The translations under genes and the position numbers were made by a program. DNA of 10,677 bases from Propionibacteriales bacterium. GTDB lineage: Bacteria; Actinomycetota; Actinomycetes; Propionibacteriales; Propionibacteriaceae. Below are positions 1 through 6,514 of this stretch, in pieces. Numbering within the stretch: position 1 is the first letter of the stretch; the number at the start of each line of letters is the position of its first letter. Under the pieces are notes generated by a model, which saw only the letters and a list, made by a program, of their open reading frames with translations, had not been told where the DNA came from and searched no databases. The stretch spans positions 1 through 10,677 of the forward strand of contig JAKDKP010000028.1 in the NCBI GenBank assembly GCA_030453285.1, read 5' to 3'.

Positions 1-284
1 GATCCGCACCCTGGTGGCGCGGTGGATGATCGAGGAGGCCGGTCAGGACGAAGGTGACCGGGGCGATCGTGTTCCGCACCACCGACGAGTTCCTCGAACG
101 AATGGGTCTGCATAGCCTGAAGGATCTGCCCCCGCTGGCCCCGCACCTGCCGGAGGTCTCCGAACTCGAGGCCGAGCTCGGGCAACTGGCCGTGGTGGCT
201 GAGCCGCAGGAAGCGAACGATCCGGCGGGCACTCCCGCCGACGACGAGGGTGCGTACGCACCGGAACGGAATGATCAGGCATGA
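1..284 (+). CDS. scpB: Segregation and condensation protein ScpB, C-terminal part, with apparent frameshift
   Basis: ScpB is the winged-helix partner of ScpA in the SMC-ScpAB complex that compacts and segregates the chromosome. The 5' part lies outside the window. From base 2, one frame reads IRTLVARWMIEEAGQDE, typical of the second winged-helix domain. The matching continuation, TGAIVFRTTDEFLERMGL then SLKDLPPLAPHLPE, lies in the next frame, starting at the GTG at 54. Skipping one G at 53-54 joins them with the spacing expected for ScpB (AGxDxxTGA). Without that correction the first frame stops at about 113-115, and the second frame has a TGA at 27-29. The end is an acidic tail. The stop codon overlaps the rluB start as ATGA, so the two are translationally coupled. 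Identity is clear. Whether the frameshift is real or a sequencing error cannot be told here. A caller ignoring it would report only 54-284. Confidence 0.85.
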
Positions 285-1030
285 GCGAGACCGACAACGA
301 CTCCACCGACGGCGTACGACTGCAGAAGGTGCTTGCCCAGGCAGGTGTCGCCTCTCGTCGCGCCAGCGAGAACATGATCAGCCAGGGGCGGGTCGAGGTG
401 AACGGCAACCTGGTCACCGAACAGGGCCTGCGGATCGACCCCGACACCGACGTGGTCCGCGTCGACGGATCCCGTATTCCTCCGCCCCGACGACACGCCT
501 ACCTGGTGATCAACAAGCCGCGCGGCGTGGTGTCGACCATGGACGACCCCGAGGGACGACCGACGCTGAGTGACTACCTGGTGGGGCGCAAGGATCGGCT
601 CTTCCATGTCGGTCGGCTGGACACCGACACCGAGGGTCTGTTGATCCTCACCAACGACGGGGACTTCGCCCACAAGCTCGCCCATCCGCGGTTCAGGGTG
701 CAGAAGACCTACCTGGCCGAGGTGGCCGGGGTGGTCGAGAAGCCCACGATCGCCAAGCTGCGCAAGGGAATCCGGCTGGAGGACGGCCCGGTCAAGCCCG
801 ACTCCGTCAAGCTGGTGAGCTGGGCCAAGGACCGCTCGATGGTGCAGATCGTGCTGCACGAGGGCCGCAACCGGATCGTCCGTCGCACGATGGAATCCGT
901 CGGCCATCCCGTACGCCGATTGTCCAGGACTCAGCTCGGCCCCGTCCGACTCGGGCGCCTCGGCGTCGGCGAGCTGCGGGACCTGACCTCTGGTGAGCTC
1001 GGCACCCTGCTCGACGTCATTGCCGACTGA
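281..1030 (+). CDS. rluB: 23S rRNA pseudouridine synthase, RsuA/RluB family
   Basis: This enzyme isomerises a uridine to pseudouridine in rRNA. In E. coli, RluB acts on 23S rRNA U2605, and the exact site here is inferred. The protein has 249 residues. An S4 RNA-binding domain spans about residues 12-60 ([17 protein letters not shown], then VEVNG). The catalytic domain begins with [13 protein letters not shown] (74-86). The family motif [17 protein letters not shown] (111-127) places the catalytic aspartate at D114. The C-terminal signature EGRNRIVRR is followed by [18 protein letters not shown]. The length is normal for the family and no key motif is missing. The ATG overlaps the scpB stop by four bases; scpA-scpB-rluB is a standard bacterial cluster. 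pafA starts about 8 bases after the stop, which is a less usual neighbour. RsuA and RluE-type paralogues share the motifs, but the scpB neighbour favours RluB. Confidence 0.93.
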   Translation: MSETDNDSTDGVRLQKVLAQAGVASRRASENMISQGRVEVNGNLVTEQGLRIDPDTDVVRVDGSRIPPPRRHAYLVINKPRGVVSTMDDPEGRPTLSDYLVGRKDRLFHVGRLDTDTEGLLILTNDGDFAHKLAHPRFRVQKTYLAEVAGVVEKPTIAKLRKGIRLEDGPVKPDSVKLVSWAKDRSMVQIVLHEGRNRIVRRTMESVGHPVRRLSRTQLGPVRLGRLGVGELRDLTSGELGTLLDVIAD

Positions 1031-1038
1031 AGTTGATC

Positions 1039-2472
1039 ATGGACGGCCCCGATGACCGCGTGGGTGGGCGGGAGCGTGCCCGCCGGATCTACGGTGTCGA
1101 GACCGAGTACGGCGTTGCCTGCACCCATCGCGGGAGTCGTCGTCTGACACCCGACGAGGTGGCGCGGCACCTGTTTCGTACGGTGGTGACCTGGGGCCGA
1201 TCCAGCAACGTGTTCCTGCCCAATGGGTCACGGGTCTACCTCGATGTCGGCTCCCATCCCGAGTACGCCACCGCCGAGTGCGACGATCTGCGCCAGGTGC
1301 TGGCGCACGACCGGGCGGGAGAGTTGATCATTGATCAGCTCGCCCGTGAATCCGAGCAGCGGCTGGCCGACGAGGGCACCGATGCCGACATCTATCTGTT
1401 CAAGAACAACACCGACAGCCACCAGAACTCGTACGGCTGCCACGAGAACTATCTGATCAGCCGGGCCGGGGATCTCACCGCCTACACCGATGTCCTGGTG
1501 CCGTTCCTGGTGTCCAGGCAATTGATCTGTGGCGCGGGCAAGGTGTTGCCCGGGCTGCACGGGGCCGAGTACGTGTTCAGCCAGCGGGCCGAACACATCT
1601 GGGAGAGCGTGTCCTCGGCCACCACGCGCAGCCGTCCGATCATCAACACCCGCGACGAACCACACGCCGACCCCGAGCGGTACCGCCGACTCCACGTGAT
1701 CGTCGGCGACTCGAACATGAGCGAGACGACGAACCTGCTCAAGCTCGGCAGCACCGAGCTGGTGCTCCGGCTGATCGAGGACGGGGTCCCGATGCGTGAC
1801 CTCACCTGCGAGAACCCGATTCGCGCCATCCGTGATCTGAGCCGCGATCCCCGCGGCCGCGCCGGCATCCGACTCGCCAACGGCCGCACGATCACCGGTC
1901 TGGATCTGCAGCGTGAGTTCCTCGCCAAGGCGCTGGCCCATCTCGGTCCGCCGTCGGGACGGGATCCGCTGATGGCGCGGGTGGTCGATCTGTGGGAGCG
2001 CACCCTGGACGCCATCGAGTCCGGCGACACCTCGCGGATCGACACCGAGATCGACTGGGCGATCAAGCAGAAGCTGCTCACCGCGTACGCCGAACGTCAC
2101 GACCTGTCGTGGACCGATCCTCGCATCGCCCAACTCGACCTCGCTTATCACGACATCCGCGAGGGGCGTGGGCTGTTCTCGTTGCTGCGGGCCCGCGGTC
2201 GGGTGGCGACAGTGATCGACCCGGCCGATGCCGAGTCGGCTCGCGATCAGCCACCGCAGACCACCAGGGCGCGGCTGCGTGGCGACTTCATCCGGGCTGC
2301 CCACGAGACGCACAGCGACATCACCGCCGACTGGGTGCACCTCAAGCTGAACGACCAGGCGCAACGCACCGTCTTGTGCAAGGACCCGTTTGCCTCGGTC
2401 GATGAGCGCGTCGATCGCCTGATCACCGCCATGCGCGACCGGGTGGGTGGCGTGGCACCGCCACTCGGGTAG
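1039..2472 (+). CDS. pafA: Pup--protein ligase (proteasome accessory factor A)
   Basis: PafA attaches the small protein Pup through its C-terminal glutamate to lysines of target proteins, using ATP. It has a glutamine-synthetase-like fold and works in the cytoplasm. Visible signatures, numbered from the chosen ATG, are [11 protein letters not shown] near residues 15-25, [12 protein letters not shown] with the likely catalytic D69, FKNNTDS at 121-127, SYGCHENY at 131-138, then [29 protein letters not shown] and [24 protein letters not shown] and the [17 protein letters not shown] block match PafA better than the depupylase Dop. I chose ATG 1039 because GAAG at 1029-1032 sits 6 bases upstream; an in-frame TTG at 1033 would add two residues. 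Length is 477 residues, normal for PafA. The gene follows rluB closely and precedes an FKBP lipoprotein gene by 9 bases. Pup, Dop, the Mpa/ARC ATPase and the proteasome subunits are not in this window. Confidence 0.95.
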   Translation: MDGPDDRVGGRERARRIYGVETEYGVACTHRGSRRLTPDEVARHLFRTVVTWGRSSNVFLPNGSRVYLDVGSHPEYATAECDDLRQVLAHDRAGELIIDQLARESEQRLADEGTDADIYLFKNNTDSHQNSYGCHENYLISRAGDLTAYTDVLVPFLVSRQLICGAGKVLPGLHGAEYVFSQRAEHIWESVSSATTRSRPIINTRDEPHADPERYRRLHVIVGDSNMSETTNLLKLGSTELVLRLIEDGVPMRDLTCENPIRAIRDLSRDPRGRAGIRLANGRTITGLDLQREFLAKALAHLGPPSGRDPLMARVVDLWERTLDAIESGDTSRIDTEIDWAIKQKLLTAYAERHDLSWTDPRIAQLDLAYHDIREGRGLFSLLRARGRVATVIDPADAESARDQPPQTTRARLRGDFIRAAHETHSDITADWVHLKLNDQAQRTVLCKDPFASVDERVDRLITAMRDRVGGVAPPLG

Positions 2473-2475
2473 CCT
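2470..2475 (+). promoter_or_regulatory. Candidate -10 hexamer TAGCCT for leaderless FKBP transcript
   Basis: TAGCCT fits the actinobacterial -10 pattern TAnnnT and lies 6 bases before the GTG start at 2482. No Shine-Dalgarno sequence is visible before that start. Its TAG is also the pafA stop codon. No clear -35 element is seen. The call is an inference from spacing only. Confidence 0.3.
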
Positions 2476-2481
2476 TCCACG

Positions 2482-3582
2482 GTGCCTTGTGTTCCTTCTC
2501 GACCCGTTCCGCGTCAGCGCCGCGTCGCGCAGTTCCTGAGCTTTGTGGCCGTGCTGGCGGTCACGCTGACCGCGGCCTGCCAGTCCACCCCCGATGAGGC
2601 GGCGCCGCCGAACGGGACGCCACGGGTCTCTGCCGCACCGACGGCCACCCCCTCATCGAGTGGCAGCACCAGCGCCTCGCCGAGCCCCAGCGCTTCGTCC
2701 TCGTCGGCGAAGCCCGTGACGAAGTCGGACAATCTCGACAACATCACCGTCTCCGGGTCGCCGATGAAGGAGCCGAAGGTCGAGCTCAAGAAGAAGCCGT
2801 GGGCGATCGACAAGACCCGGGTGAAGGTGCTGTCACCCGGCACGGGGGCCACCGTCCCTCCGGCCGGTCCGGTCGAGATGCACTACTACGGGGTGAACGG
2901 CCGTACGGGGAAGAAGTTCGACGACTCGTTCAGCCGGGGACAGACCGCGACCTTCGCCCTCGACCGGGTCGTCCCGGGATTCCAGAAGGGCTTGGCCGGC
3001 CAGAAGGCGGGCAGCCGGGTCCTGGTGGCGATGCCGGGAGAGGACGGCTACGACAAGCAGGGCGGCAGCCAGCAGGCCGGCATCGAAGTCGGCGACTCCT
3101 TGATCTTCGTGATCGACATCGTCGCCACCACGCTCGAACAGCCCGAGGGCGACAAGCAGAAGGTCGCCGCCGATCTGCCGACGGTGTCCGACGACCTCAA
3201 GAATCCCAAGATCACCGTGCCCACGACAGACCCGCCAACCGAGCTGAAGTCCGCGACGGTGATCAAGGGCAAGGGCGCCAAGGTGGCAGCGACCGACGCC
3301 GTGACGGTCAACTATCGCGGCGTCCTGTGGTCCGGTGGCACGGTGATTGATGAGAACTACGGCAGCAAGACAGGTCCGGAGACCGCCGCGCCCACCGAAC
3401 TCATCGCCGGATTCGGCGAGGGGTTGGCCGATCAGACCGTCGGCAGCCGGGTGCTGATCGTGATTCCGCCGGACAAGGCGTACGGGCCCGACGGCAACGA
3501 GGCGATGAAGATCCCCGCCGATGCGACCCTGGTCTACGTCGTCGACATCCTCTTCACCCAGCCCACCCAGGCGCCGCAGTGA
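2482..3582 (+). CDS. Exported lipoprotein with two FKBP-type peptidyl-prolyl isomerase domains
   Basis: FKBP domains catalyse cis-trans isomerisation of peptide bonds before proline and help exported proteins fold. The 366-residue product begins with basic residues (RQRR, 11-14), a hydrophobic stretch (15-32) and a lipobox-like TAAC ending at C33, so it is probably a lipid-anchored extracytoplasmic protein. Threonine rather than leucine at lipobox -3 makes lipidation likely but not certain. A Ser/Pro/Ala-rich linker covers about 50-78. The first FKBP domain (about 113-216) has KKFDDSF and VVPGFQKGL. The second (about 256-358) has IAGFGEGL and IPPDKAYGPDG but lacks the FD of the first. The GTG start is 9 bases after the pafA stop and no ribosome-binding site is obvious. 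FKBP lipoproteins next to pafA are common in actinobacteria. The gene converges with the minus-strand gene ending at 3594. Confidence 0.9.
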   Translation: MPCVPSRPVPRQRRVAQFLSFVAVLAVTLTAACQSTPDEAAPPNGTPRVSAAPTATPSSSGSTSASPSPSASSSSAKPVTKSDNLDNITVSGSPMKEPKVELKKKPWAIDKTRVKVLSPGTGATVPPAGPVEMHYYGVNGRTGKKFDDSFSRGQTATFALDRVVPGFQKGLAGQKAGSRVLVAMPGEDGYDKQGGSQQAGIEVGDSLIFVIDIVATTLEQPEGDKQKVAADLPTVSDDLKNPKITVPTTDPPTELKSATVIKGKGAKVAATDAVTVNYRGVLWSGGTVIDENYGSKTGPETAAPTELIAGFGEGLADQTVGSRVLIVIPPDKAYGPDGNEAMKIPADATLVYVVDILFTQPTQAPQ

Positions 3583-3593
3583 GCCACGGACTT

Positions 3594-4278
3594 CTATCCA
3601 GACACGACATCACTCGCCGGCCGACCGCCGCGCAGTGACCAAGCCAGCAGCTGTTCACATCGTGATCTGACCCGCTCGACGGTGAGGTCCGGGCGAGCCT
3701 GCTGCCACGGCGGCAGGATGTGGGCCGGATCGCGGGGCAGCCAGGAGACGATCTCGTACGCCCACCAGTGGGCCAGCCCGGTCATGGCATCGCTGCGCCC
3801 CGGGCACGGGTTCTGCCGCTAGCGCGATGGCCTCAGGCCCCAGTCCGTGATCTCTCCACTCGGGAGGGACCGCGTCGCGAGCAACCCAGGACTCGAACGG
3901 CCCGAAACCGTCGGACGGAGCCGCCCGCACGTCCCCGAGCTGGTCGGCGAGCACGCTCAGATGATCATGGTCGGCACGGTCGAGGTCGATCCGCCCGGGA
4001 AGCCGGGTGGTGACTGTCATTCCTGGCTTGGCGTGCAGTAGCCGCGCCATCGGCAGCCCGGCCTCGGCCAAGCACTCGAGGGCGGTCGCTTCGGCGGCCA
4101 GGCTGTCCGCGCTGGCTGGGTGAGTCCCGCCCCACTTGATCACCACCGACGTACCAGCGGGCAGTTTCCCGATGCGCACGGTGGCCACCATGCCGCCGGT
4201 CTCCGGCGCCCTCAGGTGGCTGACACGTCCCATCGGGGTGTTGATCGCGCTCGGCCGGTCGGCATCGTCGTACGTCAC
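3594..4278 (-). CDS. Phosphotransferase-like protein (kinase N-lobe only recognisable), frameshifted
   Basis: Two overlapping minus-strand frames make sense only when joined. The first, from GTG at 4278, gives about 160 residues up to AEPVPG. The second resumes with RSDAMTGLAHWWAYEIVSWLP and ends at 3594. Skipping one base in the CCCC run at 3798-3801 (GGGG on the coding strand) joins them into 227 residues. N-lobe features of the aminoglycoside-phosphotransferase/kinase-like fold are SVVIKWG (lysine at 48), LAAEATALECLAEAGLP (glutamate at 63) and TRLPGRID (91-98). The catalytic HGDxxxxN loop and the later metal-binding aspartate are absent in every frame. I chose GTG 4278 because AGGGA lies 4 bases upstream; a GTG at 4329 would extend it by 17 residues. 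Without correction the first frame runs to 3655. The gene is divergent from the aminotransferase. Its function is unknown; a decayed or non-catalytic kinase relative is my best reading. Confidence 0.5.
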
Positions 4279-4302
4279 TCTGTCCCTGTCCGTCCTCGGA
4301 CT

Positions 4303-4316
4303 GAACGTGTCCGTTC
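4303..4316. repeat. Small palindrome GAACG-TGTC-CGTTC in divergent promoter region
   Basis: Five-base arms flank a four-base centre in the 68-base gap between the divergent phosphotransferase-like gene (start 4278) and the aminotransferase (start 4347). Its position between two divergent starts suits an operator for a dimeric regulator, but the arms are short and could be chance. Confidence 0.25.
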
Positions 4317-4334
4317 GTGATGCTGTCACAGTGC

Positions 4335-4340
4335 GAGAAT
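4335..4340 (+). promoter_or_regulatory. Candidate -10 hexamer GAGAAT for leaderless aminotransferase transcript
   Basis: GAGAAT keeps the A and final T of the ANNNT -10 core and sits 6 bases before the ATG at 4347. No strong Shine-Dalgarno sequence is present, so a leaderless message is possible. This match is weaker than those before the FKBP gene and the small membrane protein because the first T is missing. Confidence 0.22.
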
Positions 4341-4346
4341 GACGCC

Positions 4347-5531
4347 ATGAGCCTGCTGTCCCATCTCGACCATGCCCCGCGTGACCCGATCCTCGGACTG
4401 ACCGAGGCGTTCAACGCCGATGACCGTGCCGACAAGGTCAACCTCGGCGTCGGGGTCTACCAGACCGAGGAGGGAGTCGTGCCACTGCTCGACTGCGTCG
4501 CGACCGTCGACCAACGGATCATCGCCGCAGCGAAGCCGTACGGCTATCTCCCGATCGACGGGCTCAAGGCGTACGACCGGGCGGTGGCCGATCTCGTGCT
4601 GGGCGACAGCGTCGAACGGGATCGGGTCGCGGTCGTGCAGTCCCTCGGCGGGACCGGGGCGTTGAAGGTGGCCGCCGACTTCCTGCAGCTGGTCGGCCCC
4701 GAGGCGACGGTGTTGATCTCCGATCCGAGCTGGGAGAACCATCGCGCGATATTCACCCGCGCGGGATTCACGGTCGAGACCTACCCGTACTTCGACGCGG
4801 CAACCAACGGCGTCGACATCGAGGGCATGCTGTCCGCGCTGCTGTCCGCCGAGGCGGGCACGATCGTCGTGCTGCATGCCTGCTGCCACAACCCGACCGG
4901 CTACGACCTGACTCCCGACCAGTGGGATCGCGTGCTCGCGGTCGTTGCCGAACGTGGCCTGGTTCCGCTGCTCGACATGGCCTACCAAGGATTCGGGCAC
5001 GGGCTGGCCGCCGACGGCGCCGCGGTCGGCAAGTTCGCCCGGGCGGGCATCACCTGTCTGATCTCCACGTCGTTCTCCAAGACCTTCAGCCTGTACGGGG
5101 AACGTGTCGGTGCGCTCACGGTCGTCTGTGCCGACGCCGAGGAGGCGGCCACCGCGCTGAGTCAACTCAAGATCGTTGTCCGGACCACCTACTCCAATCC
5201 GCCGACGCATGGCGCGACCGTTGTCGCCACGGTGTTGGACGATCCGGAGTTGCGACAGCAGTGGGAGGGAGAACTCGCCGGCATGCGGGAACGGATCCAA
5301 CGGATGCGTGTGCGCCTGCGCGAGGGGCTCAAGGCCGCCACCGGCGTGGACCTGGCCCACATCACCACCCAGAACGGCATGTTCAGCTATTCCGGTCTGA
5401 GCAAGGAACAGATGATCGCGCTGCGCACCGAGCATGCCGTCTATGGGCTGGACTCGGGACGGATCTGCGTGGCCGCGCTGAACGAGCGCAATCTGCCCAC
5501 GGTCATCGCAGCGATCGGTGCCGTGCTGTAG
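4347..5531 (+). CDS. Class I aminotransferase, TyrB/AspC type (aromatic amino acid or aspartate aminotransferase)
   Basis: This PLP enzyme transfers an amino group between an amino acid and a 2-oxo acid such as 2-oxoglutarate. The 394-residue sequence follows E. coli TyrB and AspC end to end: DPILGLTEAFNADDRADKVNLGVG near the start, QSLGGTGALKV (98-108), SDPSWENH (125-132), CCHNPTG (179-185, N182), LDMAYQGFG (209-217, D210 and Y213 for the cofactor), SFSKTFSLYGERVG with the PLP lysine K245, VRTTYSNPPTHGA with R279 (pig R292 equivalent) and SGRICVAALN with R372 (pig R386 equivalent). Both arginines that hold dicarboxylates are present, so aspartate, glutamate and aromatic substrates are all plausible. 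ATG 4347 aligns with the family start; an upstream in-frame start at 4317 would only add a non-conserved leader. The gene converges on gluQ with 18 bases between. It does not belong functionally with the Pup or Tat genes around it. Confidence 0.92.
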   Translation: MSLLSHLDHAPRDPILGLTEAFNADDRADKVNLGVGVYQTEEGVVPLLDCVATVDQRIIAAAKPYGYLPIDGLKAYDRAVADLVLGDSVERDRVAVVQSLGGTGALKVAADFLQLVGPEATVLISDPSWENHRAIFTRAGFTVETYPYFDAATNGVDIEGMLSALLSAEAGTIVVLHACCHNPTGYDLTPDQWDRVLAVVAERGLVPLLDMAYQGFGHGLAADGAAVGKFARAGITCLISTSFSKTFSLYGERVGALTVVCADAEEAATALSQLKIVVRTTYSNPPTHGATVVATVLDDPELRQQWEGELAGMRERIQRMRVRLREGLKAATGVDLAHITTQNGMFSYSGLSKEQMIALRTEHAVYGLDSGRICVAALNERNLPTVIAAIGAVL

Positions 5532-5549
5532 CCATTGGATCCCTGGCCG

Positions 5550-6458
5550 TCAGCCCTCGACCACCCAGGGGCGGGGCGCCACGGACGGATCAAACCGAGC
5601 ACGCAGATGGTCAAGAGTGACCGGTTCGCCCGGGGTGGCCAGATCGAGCGAGACCGCGATCCGGCCCAGCACCGCCGCCGTGTCCTCCCCGGCGCTCGCC
5701 AGGTCGGCCAGGGTGACCGCCCCGTCCCGCTTGGCCAGTCGGCGACCGTCGACGCCGGTGACCAGCGGCACGTGCCCGTACGAGGGGATGGGGTGGCTGA
5801 GCTGCTCGGCCAGCCACGCCTGCCGTGGTGCGGAGCCCAGCAGGTCGGCTCCGCGGATCACCTGGTCGACCCCGGCGCAGGCGTCGTCGACCACCACCGC
5901 CAGGTTGTACGCAAACGTCCCGTCATTGCGTCGGACCACGAAGTCATCGACGTTCCCGGTGACCTCACCAGTCCACCGGTCGGTCACGGTCATCGTGTCG
6001 CCAGCGGCGCGGACCCGCAGGGCGGCCGGTCGTTCGGCGCGTCGGACGACCCTTTCGGGCTCCGTGAGTTCGGCGCACGTGCCGGGGTAGGCGTCGACGG
6101 GGAGGTGCGGAGCCCGTACGGCATCGGCGATCTCGCGACGACTGCAGAAGCACTCGTAGGTGTCCAACTGCCCCAGCGCATCGGAGTAGGCGTCGTCGCG
6201 TTCGGACTGCCAGACCAGGGGAGGGTCGAAGTCCAGGCCGAGGTCGGTCAGGTCGGCGATCTGTTGGTGGGCGACCTCGGTGCGGCTGCGATCGCGATCG
6301 AGGTCGTCGATCCGGAGCAGGAATCTCCGGTCGGTGGTGCGGGCGACCAACCAGGCCACCACGGCGGTGCGCAGGTTCCCCAGATGCAGGGCTGAGCTCG
6401 GGCTGGGGGCGTACCGCCCAGCACCCATGGCACCACAGCGCGAGATCGATGCGGACAC
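5550..6458 (-). CDS. gluQ: Glutamyl-Q tRNA(Asp) synthetase
   Basis: GluQ-RS is a truncated glutamyl-tRNA synthetase relative without the anticodon-binding domain. In bacteria that make queuosine it attaches glutamate to queuosine-34 of tRNA(Asp). The 302-residue product shows GRYAPSPSSALHLGNLRTA with the HIGH-like H25-L-G-N28, FLLRIDDLDRDR (46-57), a zinc site of the YadB type (C103, C105, Y124, C128 in ECFCSRREI and YPGTC), YNLAVVVDDA (184-193) and the KMSKS-like RRLAKRDGA (239-247). The length fits GluQ-RS (about 300) rather than the 450-500 of GluRS. I chose the GTG at 6458 because GGGAGG (6465-6470) lies 6 bases upstream; an internal ATG at 6428 has no such site but would still keep every motif. 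The gene is divergent from pafB. Whether the host makes queuosine cannot be seen here. Confidence 0.93.
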   Translation of the reverse strand: MSASISRCGAMGAGRYAPSPSSALHLGNLRTAVVAWLVARTTDRRFLLRIDDLDRDRSRTEVAHQQIADLTDLGLDFDPPLVWQSERDDAYSDALGQLDTYECFCSRREIADAVRAPHLPVDAYPGTCAELTEPERVVRRAERPAALRVRAAGDTMTVTDRWTGEVTGNVDDFVVRRNDGTFAYNLAVVVDDACAGVDQVIRGADLLGSAPRQAWLAEQLSHPIPSYGHVPLVTGVDGRRLAKRDGAVTLADLASAGEDTAAVLGRIAVSLDLATPGEPVTLDHLRARFDPSVAPRPWVVEG

Positions 6459-6464
6459 GCGTGG

Positions 6465-6470
6465 CCTCCC
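6465..6470 (-). promoter_or_regulatory. Ribosome-binding site GGGAGG deciding the gluQ start
   Basis: On the minus strand GGGAGG precedes the GTG at 6458 by 6 bases, which is strong Shine-Dalgarno spacing. The alternative ATG at 6428 has none, so this site favours the longer 302-residue reading. Confidence 0.6.
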
Positions 6471-6488
6471 GGTCGCCGACGGTTCCTG

Positions 6489-6514
6489 GAATGTTGATAG
6501 CTTCCGATGTTATG
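6489..6514. promoter_or_regulatory. AT-richer divergent promoter patch between gluQ and pafB
   Basis: This short AT-richer patch stands out from the GC-rich surroundings and lies between divergent starts at 6458 (minus) and 6512 (plus). On the plus strand TAGCTT (6498-6503) fits TAnnnT and ends 8 bases before the pafB ATG, allowing a leaderless pafB message. On the minus strand TAACAT (6512 to 6507) could serve gluQ with a leader of about 40 bases. No convincing -35 boxes were found. Confidence 0.35.

Noticed and set aside
41..60. Programmed +1 frameshifting in scpB
   Set aside because: No slippery codon followed by a stop or rare codon, and no known ScpB case; an extra base in a short G run explains it more simply.
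1228..2364. Long minus-strand open frame opposite pafA
   Set aside because: It mirrors the codon-position GC bias of pafA and its protein is low-complexity and unlike any family; pafA is conserved over its whole length.
4303..4316. GAAC...GTTC palindrome as a LexA/SOS box
   Set aside because: The spacer between GAAC and GTTC is six bases, not the four of the Gram-positive SOS box, and neither flanking gene is a repair gene.
3720..4342. Several short plus-strand frames opposite the kinase-like gene
   Set aside because: They resemble no family; minus-strand codons keep GC-rich third positions and kinase N-lobe motifs.
5535..6395. Plus-strand frame opposite gluQ
   Set aside because: No motif, while the minus strand encodes a complete GluQ-RS with a good ribosome-binding site.
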